The notes beneath the pieces are model-generated. The model ran no database searches. It was not told where the DNA came from and saw only the letters and a list, made by a program, of their open reading frames with translations. Made by a program: the position numbers and the translations under genes. From Hymenobacter lapidiphilus (GTDB taxonomy: Bacteria > Bacteroidota > Bacteroidia > Cytophagales > Hymenobacteraceae), in the NCBI RefSeq assembly GCF_013377885.1, contig NZ_JABKAU010000002.1, positions 124,001 to 188,000 on the forward strand: 64,000 bases of DNA, given 5' to 3'. Positions 30,538 to 39,006 of this stretch are shown in pieces (within the stretch, counting starts at the first letter, position 1; each line of letters starts with the position of its first letter).

Positions 30538-30662
30538 GTCATGCTGAGCGAAGCGGAGCGCAGTCGAAGCATCTCTACCGCAATGGTAACCCTGACGGGG
30601 GGTGGGTGGCAACGAAGCGGTAGAGATGCTTCGGCTGCGGCTCCGCCTTCGCTCAGCATGAC
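30538..30662. repeat. Long inverted repeat, family A
   Basis: The left arm begins GTCATGCTGAGCGAAGCGG and the right ends TTCGCTCAGCATGAC; both contain the GCATCTCTACCGC core. The variable segment between GCTGAGC and GAAGCATC differs between the two arms (GAAGCGGAGCGCAGTC versus GAAGGCGGAGCCGCAGCC), so pairing there is imperfect. Confidence 0.85.
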
Positions 30663-30739
30663 AACCGTTTCTCTTACTCCCCCCTTACCACCTCGCCATT
30701 CCCCCCTACCACCTTCCCTTACCACCTCACTTTTCCCTC

Positions 30740-31402
30740 CTACCCCTCCACCGCGTCGCGCAGAAAATCGGAGAACGGGCGCATGGTGCGGAAGGCGGCG
30801 GGGACGTACTCGGCCAGGTTGAGCTGGCGGGCCGTAGCATCGGCCACCGGGTGCGATACGACGAAGCTTTTGTGTTTGAGGTACTCAATATCGGGGTGGT
30901 CGGCGGGGTAGCCGGCGGGCGGGCGCTTGAGCTGCTCGCCCTCGAGGCCGGCGTAGAGCTGGCGGAAGGCGGGCGCTTCGAGGATGCGGTGCAGCGCCGG
31001 GCCGTTGTAGTCGATTTCCTGGCGGATGCGGGCCAGCTGCTCTTTTTCGGGCTGGTAGATGCCGCCGGCCAGCATCGTCTGGCCCCCGGGGCCGAGCTGA
31101 AAATAGTAGCCGGGCCCGACACTCTGCTTACCACCCACCGAAAAGTAGGCGCTGAAGTGGGTTTTGTAGGGCTCCTTGCGCTTGGAAAACCGCACGTCGC
31201 GGTAGATACGGAAGATGCACTTTTTGGCTTCCAGCGTGGCTAAGGCGGGTTCTTCGGCGGCCAGCGCTGCCAGAATTTGCCCGACCAGCACTTCAAATTC
31301 GCGCCGTAGCTGGTCGTAGGCAGGCTTGTGGGCTTGAAACCACTCCCGCTCGTTGTGGCGGGTAAGCTCGGTCAGAAAGTCGAAAAGGGCAGCTTGGTTC
31401 AT
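30740..31402 (-). CDS. DUF2461 family protein
   Basis: The 220-residue protein opens MNQAALFDFLTELTRHNEREWFQAHKPAY and contains FRIYRDVRFSKRKEPYKTHFSAYF, both diagnostic for DUF2461/TIGR02453. The biochemical role of the family is not established. A perfect TACCTTTG box (31408-31415, minus strand) ends 6 bp before the ATG, so the message could be leaderless. It lies between two family A repeats, convergent with nothing and oriented like its neighbours. Confidence 0.88.
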   Translation of the reverse strand: MNQAALFDFLTELTRHNEREWFQAHKPAYDQLRREFEVLVGQILAALAAEEPALATLEAKKCIFRIYRDVRFSKRKEPYKTHFSAYFSVGGKQSVGPGYYFQLGPGGQTMLAGGIYQPEKEQLARIRQEIDYNGPALHRILEAPAFRQLYAGLEGEQLKRPPAGYPADHPDIEYLKHKSFVVSHPVADATARQLNLAEYVPAAFRTMRPFSDFLRDAVEG

Positions 31403-31407
31403 GGCAG

Positions 31408-31415
31408 CAAAGGTA
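31408..31415 (-). promoter_or_regulatory. -7 box TACCTTTG almost touching the DUF2461 start codon
   Basis: CAAAGGTA on the plus strand is a perfect TAnnTTTG on the minus strand, only 6 bp from the ATG at 31402. Transcription would begin at or next to the start codon. Confidence 0.5.
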
Positions 31416-31450
31416 GCGGCAGCGGTTGGTTGTCGGTCATCAGAAAGCAC

Positions 31451-31547
31451 GTCATTCAGAGCGCAGCGAAGAATCTCGCGTGCCAAAGTAATTCTGTTGT
31501 CAGGAGTTAGCATTGCACGCGAGATTCTTCGCTGCGCTCTGAATGAC
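31451..31547. repeat. Long inverted repeat, family A variant
   Basis: Arms 31451-31483 and 31515-31547 (33 bp) are perfect complements, beginning GTCATTCAGAGCGCAGCGAA. It shares the GTCATTCAGAGC...GAATCT layout with 3693-3794. Confidence 0.9.
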
Positions 31548-31567
31548 CTACCCTTCTAGTAACTGGC

Positions 31568-32008
31568 TTACTTAACCCGCTTCATCTCCTGGCGGCGCAT
31601 GGGCATGCCGTCGATGGTGGCAAACAGGGCCGCTGGCGTAACCGGCTCCGTATCGCGCCGCTTCACGCCTCCGTCTTTGCCGATGAGCAGCACCCGGAAC
31701 GAATCCGGCGACCCGCCCAGTTGGCGCAGGTAGTTTCGGTCGGCTTCCGGGAGGCTGGCCCAGGGCAACTCCCGCACCAGCAGGTTGCGCTCGGTGAGGC
31801 CAGCCCGGGCAGTTTGCAGCAAGGCACGCTGCTTCAGCAGCTGGGCATCGGTAGCAGTGGGCGCGCAGATGAGCAGCACCCGCTGCCGCCAATGGGCCGC
31901 TTTTAAGGTACTGGCCAGAGAGGCGGCGGGGGTGATTTGGGCCTGGGTGGTAGCGGCCGGCAACAGCGTTACAGTCATCAGCAGAAGAACGGATATTCGG
32001 ATCAGCAT
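31568..32008 (-). CDS. DUF4174-family exported protein
   Basis: The 146-residue protein has a signal peptide (MLIRISVLLLMTVTLLPAATTQAQ), then RVLLICAPTATDAQLLKQRALLQTARAGLTERNLLVREL and FRVLLIGKDGGVKRRDTEPVTPAALFATIDGMPMRRQEM. This is the DUF4174 pattern, a thioredoxin-like fold without CxxC whose role is unknown. It is likely periplasmic. The ATG at 32008 was preferred over readings that overlap it in other frames. Confidence 0.85.
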   Translation of the reverse strand: MLIRISVLLLMTVTLLPAATTQAQITPAASLASTLKAAHWRQRVLLICAPTATDAQLLKQRALLQTARAGLTERNLLVRELPWASLPEADRNYLRQLGGSPDSFRVLLIGKDGGVKRRDTEPVTPAALFATIDGMPMRRQEMKRVK

Positions 32009-32107
32009 ACGCCTCTAACGCCGGAGCCGCTGGAGTGGTGCCCTGTTTTTTAGCCGGGGCAGCCGGGGCTTCGCAACACTGGCTTTTCACCGGGGCGAAG
32101 TTACCCC

Positions 32108-33061
32108 TCAGCCAACCTGTGCTGCCAGCCAGCGAAACAGCGTCGCATAGGCAGCAGCCCGCACATCAGGAGCCGACAGAAAGACGTCATGCACGGCGTC
32201 GGGAATGGCTTGCATTGTTACGTGCGGCCCCAGGTGGGGCCCGAGGCGGCGGATGTCGGCCACGTTGAGCACGATATCGGCGCGCCGGAACTCCTCCCGC
32301 CATTGCCGGCCGCCGGCGCTGCGCCCGGTGTGCAGCACCAGTACGGGCAGCGGCAACTCCAGCCCGCGGCGTACCTGCCGCTGGCCGCGCAGGATAGCGC
32401 CCAGCCAGCCCGCATTCACCCCAAAAACGTGGTTGGGCTTCCAGGCCAGGTTGTAGTCCCACTCGCCCCGATAGGCCTGATGCAGGCTCTGGCCGTAGGT
32501 ATCGGGCAGACCGGCGGGCAGGGGCAAATTGGGTAGCGCCCGGCCCAGCATTCCGGCCAGCGGCGCGGCTAGCTTGCGCTGTAGCCACGGCTGATTGAGG
32601 GCCAGAAACGGGCTATTGAGCACCAACGCCACAAAGCTGGCCGGGTGCCGGGCCGCGTACCGGGCCGTAATCAGGCCGCCGGTAGAGTGGCCACTGAGTA
32701 CGAGGCGCGAGTGGCCGGCGGCCCGGATTTTGGCCAGGGCCGCATCAAGGTCGGCGTCATACTCGCTCAGGTCGCGCACATTGTTGGGGCGCTGGTGGGG
32801 CAGCAGGGCCCGACCGTACTTGCGCAGGTCGAGGGCGAAGAAGTGGTAGCCGTGGGCGGCGTACTGCGCGGCCATTTCGCGCTGAAAAAAGTAGTCGTTG
32901 AAACCGTGCACATAGAGCACGGCCCCGACGTTAGGGGCGGCGGGCGTGGGCAGGTAACGCACCAGCACGGCCTGCACGGCGCCTTCGTAGTCGGGCAGTT
33001 GGGGCAGCACCAGCTGGCTGAAATCGGGGCCGAGCGGGTCGGGCTGGTAAGGAGGTTTCAT
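32108..33061 (-). CDS. Alpha/beta hydrolase (serine aminopeptidase S33 / monoacylglycerol-lipase-like)
   Basis: The 317-residue hydrolase has the oxyanion motif YVHGFNDYFF near residue 51 and the nucleophile elbow SGHSTGGL (S126). A late histidine in IPDAVHDVFLS completes the expected triad, with the acid before it near ADIVLNVAD. It resembles monoglyceride lipases (serine aminopeptidase S33 group). There is no signal peptide, so it is cytosolic. Its promoter region is a 507-bp gap with two inverted repeats. Confidence 0.88.
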   Translation of the reverse strand: MKPPYQPDPLGPDFSQLVLPQLPDYEGAVQAVLVRYLPTPAAPNVGAVLYVHGFNDYFFQREMAAQYAAHGYHFFALDLRKYGRALLPHQRPNNVRDLSEYDADLDAALAKIRAAGHSRLVLSGHSTGGLITARYAARHPASFVALVLNSPFLALNQPWLQRKLAAPLAGMLGRALPNLPLPAGLPDTYGQSLHQAYRGEWDYNLAWKPNHVFGVNAGWLGAILRGQRQVRRGLELPLPVLVLHTGRSAGGRQWREEFRRADIVLNVADIRRLGPHLGPHVTMQAIPDAVHDVFLSAPDVRAAAYATLFRWLAAQVG

Positions 33062-33204
33062 GTGGGCAGTGTACGCAGAAATACCAAATCCGGCAATTTA
33101 ACCGGCCCTGTAATGCCATTTCGAGAACGGCGTATCCTGCCGTAGAGATGCAGCAGTTGGCTACATCATTCGCAGCTTGGATTAACCCAGATTGCGAAGA
33201 CCGG

Positions 33205-33321
33205 TGTAGGGGCGGGGCTTGTCCCCGCCCGCCGTTGAACGGTTAACATTAAACGCTTACCATTAAACGGTTACTGTTGCAGCGGCGCGAACGGCGGGCG
33301 GGGCTTGTCCCCGCCCCTACA
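33205..33321. repeat. Long inverted repeat, family B
   Basis: The left arm starts TGTAGGGGCGGGGCTTGTCC and the right ends GTCCCCGCCCCTACA. AACGGCGGGCGGGG starts the right arm, the complement of CCCCGCCCGCCGTT in the left. The core GCTTGT appears in the same orientation in both arms, unlike the other members. It shares a gap with a family A repeat. Confidence 0.85.
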
Positions 33322-33397
33322 GCGCCCTCCGCGAACTTGGCTCTATATCAGTCTGGCCGGATTCCGAGTTAGGGTGTTGCTTCCTACTTTTGACGAT

Positions 33398-33547
33398 GAA
33401 GCTGTTTAGAAAGTCAAAAGAACGTCATGCTGAGCTTGTCGAAGCATCTCTACCGTTTCGTTACAGTCATTCAGCGAAGCGGTAGAGATGCTTCGACAAG
33501 CTCAGCATGACGTTCTAATTGATTCCGGGTACTTCCTAAACAGCTTC
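33398..33547. repeat. Long inverted repeat, family A (divergent intergenic)
   Basis: The core arms 33419-33455 and 33480-33516 pair perfectly (AGAACGTCATGCTGAGCTTG... with its complement). Outer arms GAAGCTGTTTAGAAAGT (33398) and ACTTCCTAAACAGCTTC (ending 33547) pair less perfectly. The gap 33062-33568 between the two divergent genes contains only this and the family B element. Confidence 0.88.
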
Positions 33548-33568
33548 GATATTTTCACCTGCTTCCCG

Positions 33569-34336
33569 ATGCGGAATCTTTTCTTTCTATCGGTGGCGGC
33601 GCTGGTACTGGTGGTGGCGCTGGCGGCCCGCCCGGCCACTCATCTGCCCGACCCCGAAGCCAACTTCCGCACCGGGCAGCTGCGCTACCCCCGGGTGCGC
33701 GAGGCCTATGCCCAATACCAGGCACCAGTGCAGCACCTGTTGCGCCGCAACGGGCTGGTTGCCGAACAGCTGGAGCTATTCGTGCGGGCCTTCAAAATTG
33801 GGCGGCGGGTGGAAGTATGGGCCCGCAACCGGGGCGAGGGGCCGTTTGTACTGCTGCGCACCTTCGGGCTTGCCGGCACTTCGGGCACGCTGGGCCCCAA
33901 GCGCCGGGCCGGCGACCGGCAGATTCCGGAGGGATTCTACACCATCAACCGCTTCAACCCCAATAGCCAGTACCTGCTTTCGCTGGGCCTCGATTACCCC
34001 AACGCGGCCGACCAGCGGCGCACCGCCCCCGGCCTCGACCCCGGCGACAATATTTTTCTACACGGCTCCAACGAAACTATCGGCTGCCTGCCCATCACCG
34101 ATGCGGGCATTCGGGAGCTATATGTGCTGGCCGTGGAAGCCTACAGCGCCGGGCAGCTCAGCATTCCGGTGCACATCTTCCCGTTTGAACTGTCGGCCGA
34201 CCAGCTGGCCCGCCGACAGGCCAGCCCGCATCTGGCGTTCTGGCAGGAGCTGGCCCCGGGGTATGCGTACTTCGAAACCCACCGCCAGCTACCCACCATT
34301 ACGCTGGCTGCCGACGGGACCTATGTAGCCCGCTGA
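33569..34336 (+). CDS. L,D-transpeptidase-family (YkuD) envelope protein
   Basis: The 255-residue protein starts with a signal anchor (MRNLFFLSVAALVLVVALAAR). It carries the YkuD catalytic motif HGSNETIGC, with H165 and C173, in FLHGSNETIGCLPITD. The family crosslinks peptidoglycan or attaches lipoproteins to it; a GTLGPKRRAGDRQIPEGFYTINRFNP block precedes the motif as in YafK-like proteins. It is the first of several envelope genes on the plus strand and is followed 33 bp later by a NUDIX gene. Confidence 0.9.
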   Translation: MRNLFFLSVAALVLVVALAARPATHLPDPEANFRTGQLRYPRVREAYAQYQAPVQHLLRRNGLVAEQLELFVRAFKIGRRVEVWARNRGEGPFVLLRTFGLAGTSGTLGPKRRAGDRQIPEGFYTINRFNPNSQYLLSLGLDYPNAADQRRTAPGLDPGDNIFLHGSNETIGCLPITDAGIRELYVLAVEAYSAGQLSIPVHIFPFELSADQLARRQASPHLAFWQELAPGYAYFETHRQLPTITLAADGTYVAR

Positions 34337-34369
34337 GCCCGGGTGCTGCCGGCGGCAGTATCTTGCAGC

Positions 34370-34948
34370 ATGGCCCTCTCGCTTTCCATCCACGATTTCC
34401 CGCTGCCGCCTAACCTACGAGCTGCTGCAGTGCTGGTGCCCGTTTTCCGCGACGCGGCTGGCGAATTGCACGTCGTGATGGTGCGGCGGACGGCCTTCGG
34501 GGTGCATGGCGGGCAGCTAGCTTTCCCCGGCGGCAAGCCCGAGCCCCAGGACGCCGCCGACCTATGGACTACGGCCAGACGCGAGGCGTTCGAGGAAATC
34601 GGCCTGCCCACCACCAGCGTCGAGCTGCTGGCGGCCCTGCCTACTGTGCCCGTGCCCTCGGGCTTCCGCATCAGCCCGTTTCTGGGCCGTATTGAGCGGC
34701 CGGCCGCCTGGCAGCGGCAGGTGTCGGAGGTGGATGAGGTGCTGGAAATTCCGCTGCGCCACCTGGCCGCTCCGGCCACCCACACCGAGGAAATCTGGGA
34801 GCTGGCCGGCTGGCCGGGGCCACGGCAGGTGCCCTTCTACCGCGTGGGGCCCGAGGGGCGCTACCCACTTTGGGGCGCGAGCTACCGCATTCTGCAGCCG
34901 CTGCTACCGCGCCTGCTGGCCGGCGAGTGGGAGTTGGGCGCACGCTAG
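34370..34948 (+). CDS. NUDIX hydrolase, CoA pyrophosphatase-like
   Basis: The 192-residue product has a NUDIX box reading GGKPEPQDAADLWTTARREAFEEIG, with the REAxEEIG core. It is preceded by GVHGGQLAFPGG, a NudL-type CoA pyrophosphatase sequence. It would cleave CoA or NADH-type pyrophosphates to limit toxic derivatives. I chose ATG 34370 because family members start close to the AAAVLVPVF strand. A TATCTTGC box (matching TAnnTT but not the last two bases) ends 3 bp before the start, so a very short leader is possible. Confidence 0.88.
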   Translation: MALSLSIHDFPLPPNLRAAAVLVPVFRDAAGELHVVMVRRTAFGVHGGQLAFPGGKPEPQDAADLWTTARREAFEEIGLPTTSVELLAALPTVPVPSGFRISPFLGRIERPAAWQRQVSEVDEVLEIPLRHLAAPATHTEEIWELAGWPGPRQVPFYRVGPEGRYPLWGASYRILQPLLPRLLAGEWELGAR

Positions 34949-35014
34949 CGGGGCAGCCAATCCAGCAGATACTAACTACCTGCCGAAGCCCCATACCTCA
35001 ATCTGGCACGATAT

Positions 35015-35022
35015 TACGTTTG
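35015..35022 (+). promoter_or_regulatory. -7 box TACGTTTG before the beta-propeller gene
   Basis: A perfect TAnnTTTG ends 8 bp before ATG 35031. The leader would be extremely short. No clear -33 element is visible. Confidence 0.5.
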
Positions 35023-35030
35023 TAGCTGAT

Positions 35031-36146
35031 ATGAAAATCTTCGCTTTTCTCCGCTTCGCCCTTGTTTTGCCATTTCTAGCCGCGCTGCTGCCAGGTGCGG
35101 CGCTGGCCCAGCAGCAACAGCAGTCCATCTGGCTGTTTGGGCAGCAGGCGGGCCTGCAGTTCCCGGCCGATGGCGGCGCGCCCACACCGTTGCTCATCAG
35201 CAAGATGGCCACCTACGAGGGTTCGGCCGTGGCAACCAATAAGCAGGGCCAGCTGCTGTTTTATACCAATGGCGAGTTGGTGTTCAACCGCCAGCACCAA
35301 ATAATGCCCAATGGCCGCAAGCTGATGGGCTCGGGCTCCAGCACCCAGAGCGCCCTGATTGTGCCCGATCCGGGCAGCGGCAACATCTTCTACATCTTCA
35401 CCACGGGTGCCCAGGGTGGCCCTAACGGCCTGCGCTACTCTACCCTCGACATGACCCGCGACAACGGCCTGGGCGACTTGGTACGCCTCAACGCCCTGCT
35501 CGTGGCCCCAGTAGCCGAGAAGTTGGCCGCCGTGCGCCACCAGAACGGCCGCGACGTGTGGGTGGTGGCCCACCGCTGGAATTCAAATGCCTTCGTGAGC
35601 TACCTTGTAACGCCCGAAGGCGTGCAGAGCAAGCCCGTTATGAGCAACGTGGGCAGCATGCATGCCGGCCCCGGCCGCAACGCCATCGGGGCCATGAAAT
35701 TCTCGCCCGATGGCCGACAGTTAGCGTTGGCTCTGTGGCGCGAAGCCAATAAATATGAGGTATTCGACTTCGACCGCACCACCGGCCAGGTGCGCAACCC
35801 GCGCTCCTATGGCCCCTACCCCGAGGCCTACGGCGTCGAGTTTTCGCCCGATGGCAGCAAGCTCTACGGTTCCAGCAACGGCGAAGGCGGCGGCCAGGCC
35901 CAGATTTACCAGATTGATCTGAAAAGCGGTAAAGCGACGGTTATCGGCAAGTCGGCCAACCGCAAAGTGGGCTCCCTGCAGCGCGCCCCCGACGGCAACA
36001 TCTACGTTTCGCGCGAAGACAACCCGTTTCTGGGCGTCATCAAAAACCCCAACGCCGCCGAGGCCAGCTACGTGGATGACGGCCTCAAACTCGGGGGTCG
36101 TCGCGGCAAGCTGGGTCTGCCCAACTTCATCACCGAGCCGAAATGA
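35031..36146 (+). CDS. Secreted beta-propeller-like protein
   Basis: The 371-residue protein has a signal peptide (MKIFAFLRFALVLPFLAALLPGAALAQ). It contains a family text seen at the head of many large Bacteroidota surface proteins: SIWLFGQQAGLQFPADGGAPTPL, EGSAVATNKQGQLLFYTNGELVFN, SSTQSALIVPDPGSGNIFYIF. Repeated SPDGRQLA/SPDGSKLY strands indicate a WD40/beta-propeller fold. It ends with FITEPK, without a T9SS sorting domain, so secretion beyond the periplasm is not shown. A hairpin of family B separates it from the convergent DUF5723 gene. Confidence 0.85.
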   Translation: MKIFAFLRFALVLPFLAALLPGAALAQQQQQSIWLFGQQAGLQFPADGGAPTPLLISKMATYEGSAVATNKQGQLLFYTNGELVFNRQHQIMPNGRKLMGSGSSTQSALIVPDPGSGNIFYIFTTGAQGGPNGLRYSTLDMTRDNGLGDLVRLNALLVAPVAEKLAAVRHQNGRDVWVVAHRWNSNAFVSYLVTPEGVQSKPVMSNVGSMHAGPGRNAIGAMKFSPDGRQLALALWREANKYEVFDFDRTTGQVRNPRSYGPYPEAYGVEFSPDGSKLYGSSNGEGGGQAQIYQIDLKSGKATVIGKSANRKVGSLQRAPDGNIYVSREDNPFLGVIKNPNAAEASYVDDGLKLGGRRGKLGLPNFITEPK

Positions 36147-36194
36147 GCCGGTGAGTGCGTGAACCATCATTCCGGAGCACACACAGCTTAAAGC

Positions 36195-36300
36195 ACGCTG
36201 TAGGGGCGGGGCTTGTCCCCGCCCGCCGTTGAAGCTGTTGAACGATTATCGTTGAAATGGTGCGAACGGCGGGCGGGGACAAGCCCCGCCCCTACAGCGT
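36195..36300. repeat. Long inverted repeat, family B (convergent intergenic)
   Basis: Perfect 36-bp arms 36195-36230 and 36265-36300 (starting ACGCTGTAGGGGCGGGGCTT) flank a 34-bp loop. It sits between two convergent genes and could act as a strong RNA hairpin for both. Confidence 0.9.
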
Positions 36301-36312
36301 TCAGTAACCAAC

Positions 36313-37707
36313 TTAGTCACTCTTCCCGCCCAACCGGAACCGCAGAAAACCGGCGGCGACGGAGAGGTAGGGGTTTTCGGAAGCAACCAGCCCCACCACG
36401 TCGCGGGTGCTGATACCGGCTTCATAGTGCGTGGTGGCCAACGTGATACCCAGCGGCACGCTCAGGCCATAGCCTGCGCCACCACTCAGGCCGCTACTCA
36501 GGCGCAGCCAGCGGGTGGGCTTGAAATCGAGGCCCGCGCCAACGAAGGGCTTGGTGAAGTTGCCGGCTACGTCGTTGAGGGGCAGCGTAACGTCGAGACC
36601 GGCCTCGAAATACTCGCTCAGGCGCACCCCCACCCCGGCCCGCAGCTTGGTGGGCAGGTCGGCGCGACGCTCCTGATCGGCCTTGTACTCGAACAGGCTA
36701 TCGGTGCCGGTGCCAAATATTTCGGCGGCTTCCTTGATGAAGTTGTAGGAGCCGATGCCTTCCGACTTGAGTTTCTTGAGCTTCTGGTCGTTGGCCGTGA
36801 GCAGGTTGCCGGTCCAGGTCATGTGGCCCAGGTCGGTGAGGGCCAGGCCCAGGCGCACGGCCTTGCCTACTTCGGCGGCCAGGCCCACATCGAAGCCGTG
36901 GCCCTCGCCCACGGGTTTGAGGCCCGCGCCGGTTTTCAGGTTGAAGCTGGGGTTGGTGGTTACGTTGCCGTAATCGACGTTGAACAGCGGCGAGAGGGAG
37001 CTGTAGGCTCGCAAATTGCCCGGCTCCACCCGAATATCAATGATGCCCACACCCTGGATATAGCGGTAGCCGGCCCCGGCCGAGAGCTGGAATAGCGGCA
37101 GATCGAGTATGCGTGTGCCCCAGGCCAAGTTGAACTCGCTCAGGGCCGCCAGTTGCAGGTTGGTGCCGGCCAGCGCCTCCGACACCAGCGGCACATTACC
37201 GGCCGTCGTCGATTGGTAAATGGGCGCATTACGACCCAAAAACGCTAGTTCGGCCGCGTTCTTGTTCAGGCCGATGTGCCCGGAAGTACGCAGCCGGTGG
37301 CTGACGGCCACGCCCCCCACCACCGGCAGCTGCACCGACAGCCCCACGGTAGTAGCATCGATGCTGAAGTTGGCCACGTTGTCGGAAGTAAATGCGCGGG
37401 CGGATTCCTGCTTCTGGGCTGGCGTGAGGGCCTCGTTGGTATCAAACACAAACTTGCGCAGCTGCTGCCGCGTGAGGGCCTGCGAACTTACGCCGGCCCC
37501 CACCTCGCCGATGGTAAACGCCACCAGCGCCCCACCCTTGCGGCCCAGGTTGGCCGGGTTGATGCCGATGGACTGGTAGTCGGTGGCAAATGTGGTGGCT
37601 ACCCCGCCCCGGCCGGTGGCCGTAAAGTTGCTCAGTTCGTTCTGGGCCCAGCCGGCCCCGGGCAGCGCCAGCAGGCCGGCAGTAGTCAGGAGTAAAAAAC
37701 GGTTCAT
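36313..37707 (-). CDS. DUF5723 outer-membrane barrel protein
   Basis: From ATG 37707 it has 464 residues: signal peptide (MNRFLLLTTAGLLALPGAGWAQ), then ELSNFTATGRGGVATTFATDYQSIGINPANLG, a typical start of PorV/FadL-like and DUF5723 barrels. The last strand ends GFLRFRLGGKSD. Members are thought to be T9SS-associated or lipid/outer-membrane barrels. The minus-strand TATCTTTG at 37925-37932 may be its promoter, in which case the family A inverted repeat (37761-37899) would lie in its leader. The gene is convergent with the propeller gene. Confidence 0.87.
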   Translation of the reverse strand: MNRFLLLTTAGLLALPGAGWAQNELSNFTATGRGGVATTFATDYQSIGINPANLGRKGGALVAFTIGEVGAGVSSQALTRQQLRKFVFDTNEALTPAQKQESARAFTSDNVANFSIDATTVGLSVQLPVVGGVAVSHRLRTSGHIGLNKNAAELAFLGRNAPIYQSTTAGNVPLVSEALAGTNLQLAALSEFNLAWGTRILDLPLFQLSAGAGYRYIQGVGIIDIRVEPGNLRAYSSLSPLFNVDYGNVTTNPSFNLKTGAGLKPVGEGHGFDVGLAAEVGKAVRLGLALTDLGHMTWTGNLLTANDQKLKKLKSEGIGSYNFIKEAAEIFGTGTDSLFEYKADQERRADLPTKLRAGVGVRLSEYFEAGLDVTLPLNDVAGNFTKPFVGAGLDFKPTRWLRLSSGLSGGAGYGLSVPLGITLATTHYEAGISTRDVVGLVASENPYLSVAAGFLRFRLGGKSD

Positions 37708-37760
37708 GGGCGTAAATTGAGGCAGGGGAAGTAGCTTGCACAAGTGGTCTTGTCAAAACT

Positions 37761-37899
37761 GTCATGCTGAGCGAAGGCGGAGCCGCAGCCGCAGCCGAAG
37801 CATCTCTACCGCAACAAGTAACTCCATACTCCTGAGTGTCTAGCATTGCGGTAGAGATGCTTCGGCTGCGGCTGCGGCTCCGCCTTCGCTCAGCATGAC
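37761..37899. repeat. Long inverted repeat, family A (53-bp arms)
   Basis: Perfect arms 37761-37813 and 37847-37899 contain GTCATGCTGAGCGAAGGCG at the ends and a GCCGCA microrepeat in the variable segment. It lies between the divergent DUF5723 and meaB genes. Confidence 0.92.
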
Positions 37900-37924
37900 G
37901 TTCTCTGTGAACCACGATTGGCTC

Positions 37925-37932
37925 CAAAGATA
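37925..37932 (-). promoter_or_regulatory. -7 box TATCTTTG, upstream of DUF5723
   Basis: CAAAGATA on the plus strand is a perfect TAnnTTTG on the minus strand. If used, its transcript would carry the 53-bp-arm hairpin 26-165 nt from the 5' end and then the DUF5723 gene. It also lies upstream of meaB GTG 37954 on the opposite strand. Confidence 0.4.
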
Positions 37933-37953
37933 ACGTTCTACCCTGCTTTCCCC

Positions 37954-38931
37954 GTGCCCAAACGCTTTTCTGCTTCCGACTATATCGAGGGGATTCTGGC
38001 CGGCAACCGCGTGCGGCTCAGCCAGGCTATTACCCTGGTAGAAAGCACGCTGCCCTCCGACCAGGAATTGGCCCAGCAGGTGCTCGACGCGGTGCTGCCC
38101 CACGCCGGCCACTCGGTGCGGGTGGGCATTACGGGCGTGCCGGGTGTGGGCAAAAGCACGTTTATTGAGGCCCTGGGCCTGCATCTGGTGCGCGAGCAGG
38201 GCCACCGGCTGGCGGTGCTGGCCGTCGACCCCACCAGCCAACGCAGCGGCGGCAGCATTCTGGGCGACAAAACCCGCATGAACGAGCTGGCCTTTCATCC
38301 GCAGGCGTTCATCCGGCCCTCGCCGGCCGGCCGCAGCCTGGGTGGCGTTACGCGCAGCACCCGCGAGGCGCTGCTACTATGCGAGGCGGCCGGCCACGAC
38401 GTTATTTTTGTGGAAACGGTGGGCGTGGGCCAGAGCGAAACCGCCGTGCACGGCATGGTCGATTTTTTCCTGCTGCTGATGCTGGCCGGGGCCGGCGACG
38501 AGTTGCAGGGCATCAAAAAGGGCATCATGGAAATGGCCGACGCCATCAGCATCACCAAGGCCGACCAGGGCAACGAACTGGCTGCCCGCCGGGCCCGCCG
38601 CGAGTACCAGAACGCGTTGCACCTGTACCCGCTGGCGCCCAGCGGCTGGGTTCCCGAGGTAACGGTCAGTTCGGCCCTCACGGGCCAGGGTGTACCCACG
38701 GTGTGGGAAATCATCACGCGCTACGTGCAGCAAACGCAGGAAAGCGGCTACTTCGGGCAGCGCCGCCAGGAGCAAAATATGCACTGGCTGCACGAAACGA
38801 TTCGCCAGAATCTGGAAACCCAGTTCTACCAGCGCCCCGCCGTGCGCGAGCAGCTGGCCGCCGTGGAGCAGGCCGTACGCGAGGGCCGCAAATCGGCTTT
38901 CGGCGCGGCCGGGGAGCTGTTGGGGCTGTAG
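37954..38931 (+). CDS. meaB: Methylmalonyl-CoA mutase-associated GTPase MeaB
   Basis: MeaB uses GTP to gate cofactor loading and protects the mutase from inactivation. The 325-residue protein, read from GTG 37954 ([20 protein letters not shown]), has Walker [10 protein letters not shown] (61-69), then [20 protein letters not shown] and the switch text [19 protein letters not shown] is the NKxD-like guanine motif in its MeaB form. A TTG at 37918 in the same frame is possible but less family-like. It is 13.5 kb from mutB and 33.6 kb from the adenosyltransferase. Confidence 0.94.
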   Translation: MPKRFSASDYIEGILAGNRVRLSQAITLVESTLPSDQELAQQVLDAVLPHAGHSVRVGITGVPGVGKSTFIEALGLHLVREQGHRLAVLAVDPTSQRSGGSILGDKTRMNELAFHPQAFIRPSPAGRSLGGVTRSTREALLLCEAAGHDVIFVETVGVGQSETAVHGMVDFFLLLMLAGAGDELQGIKKGIMEMADAISITKADQGNELAARRARREYQNALHLYPLAPSGWVPEVTVSSALTGQGVPTVWEIITRYVQQTQESGYFGQRRQEQNMHWLHETIRQNLETQFYQRPAVREQLAAVEQAVREGRKSAFGAAGELLGL

Positions 38932-39006
38932 GGGCGCGTTGCTCGCTGGTGAATGACTTGCGGTACGCTAACTCCCCACAAATCTTGCAGCACCGGGCTA
39001 TTAGCA

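Noticed and set aside
31572..32090. Alternative overlapping frame over the DUF4174 gene
   Set aside because: The other frame has a clean signal peptide and family motifs; this one has none.
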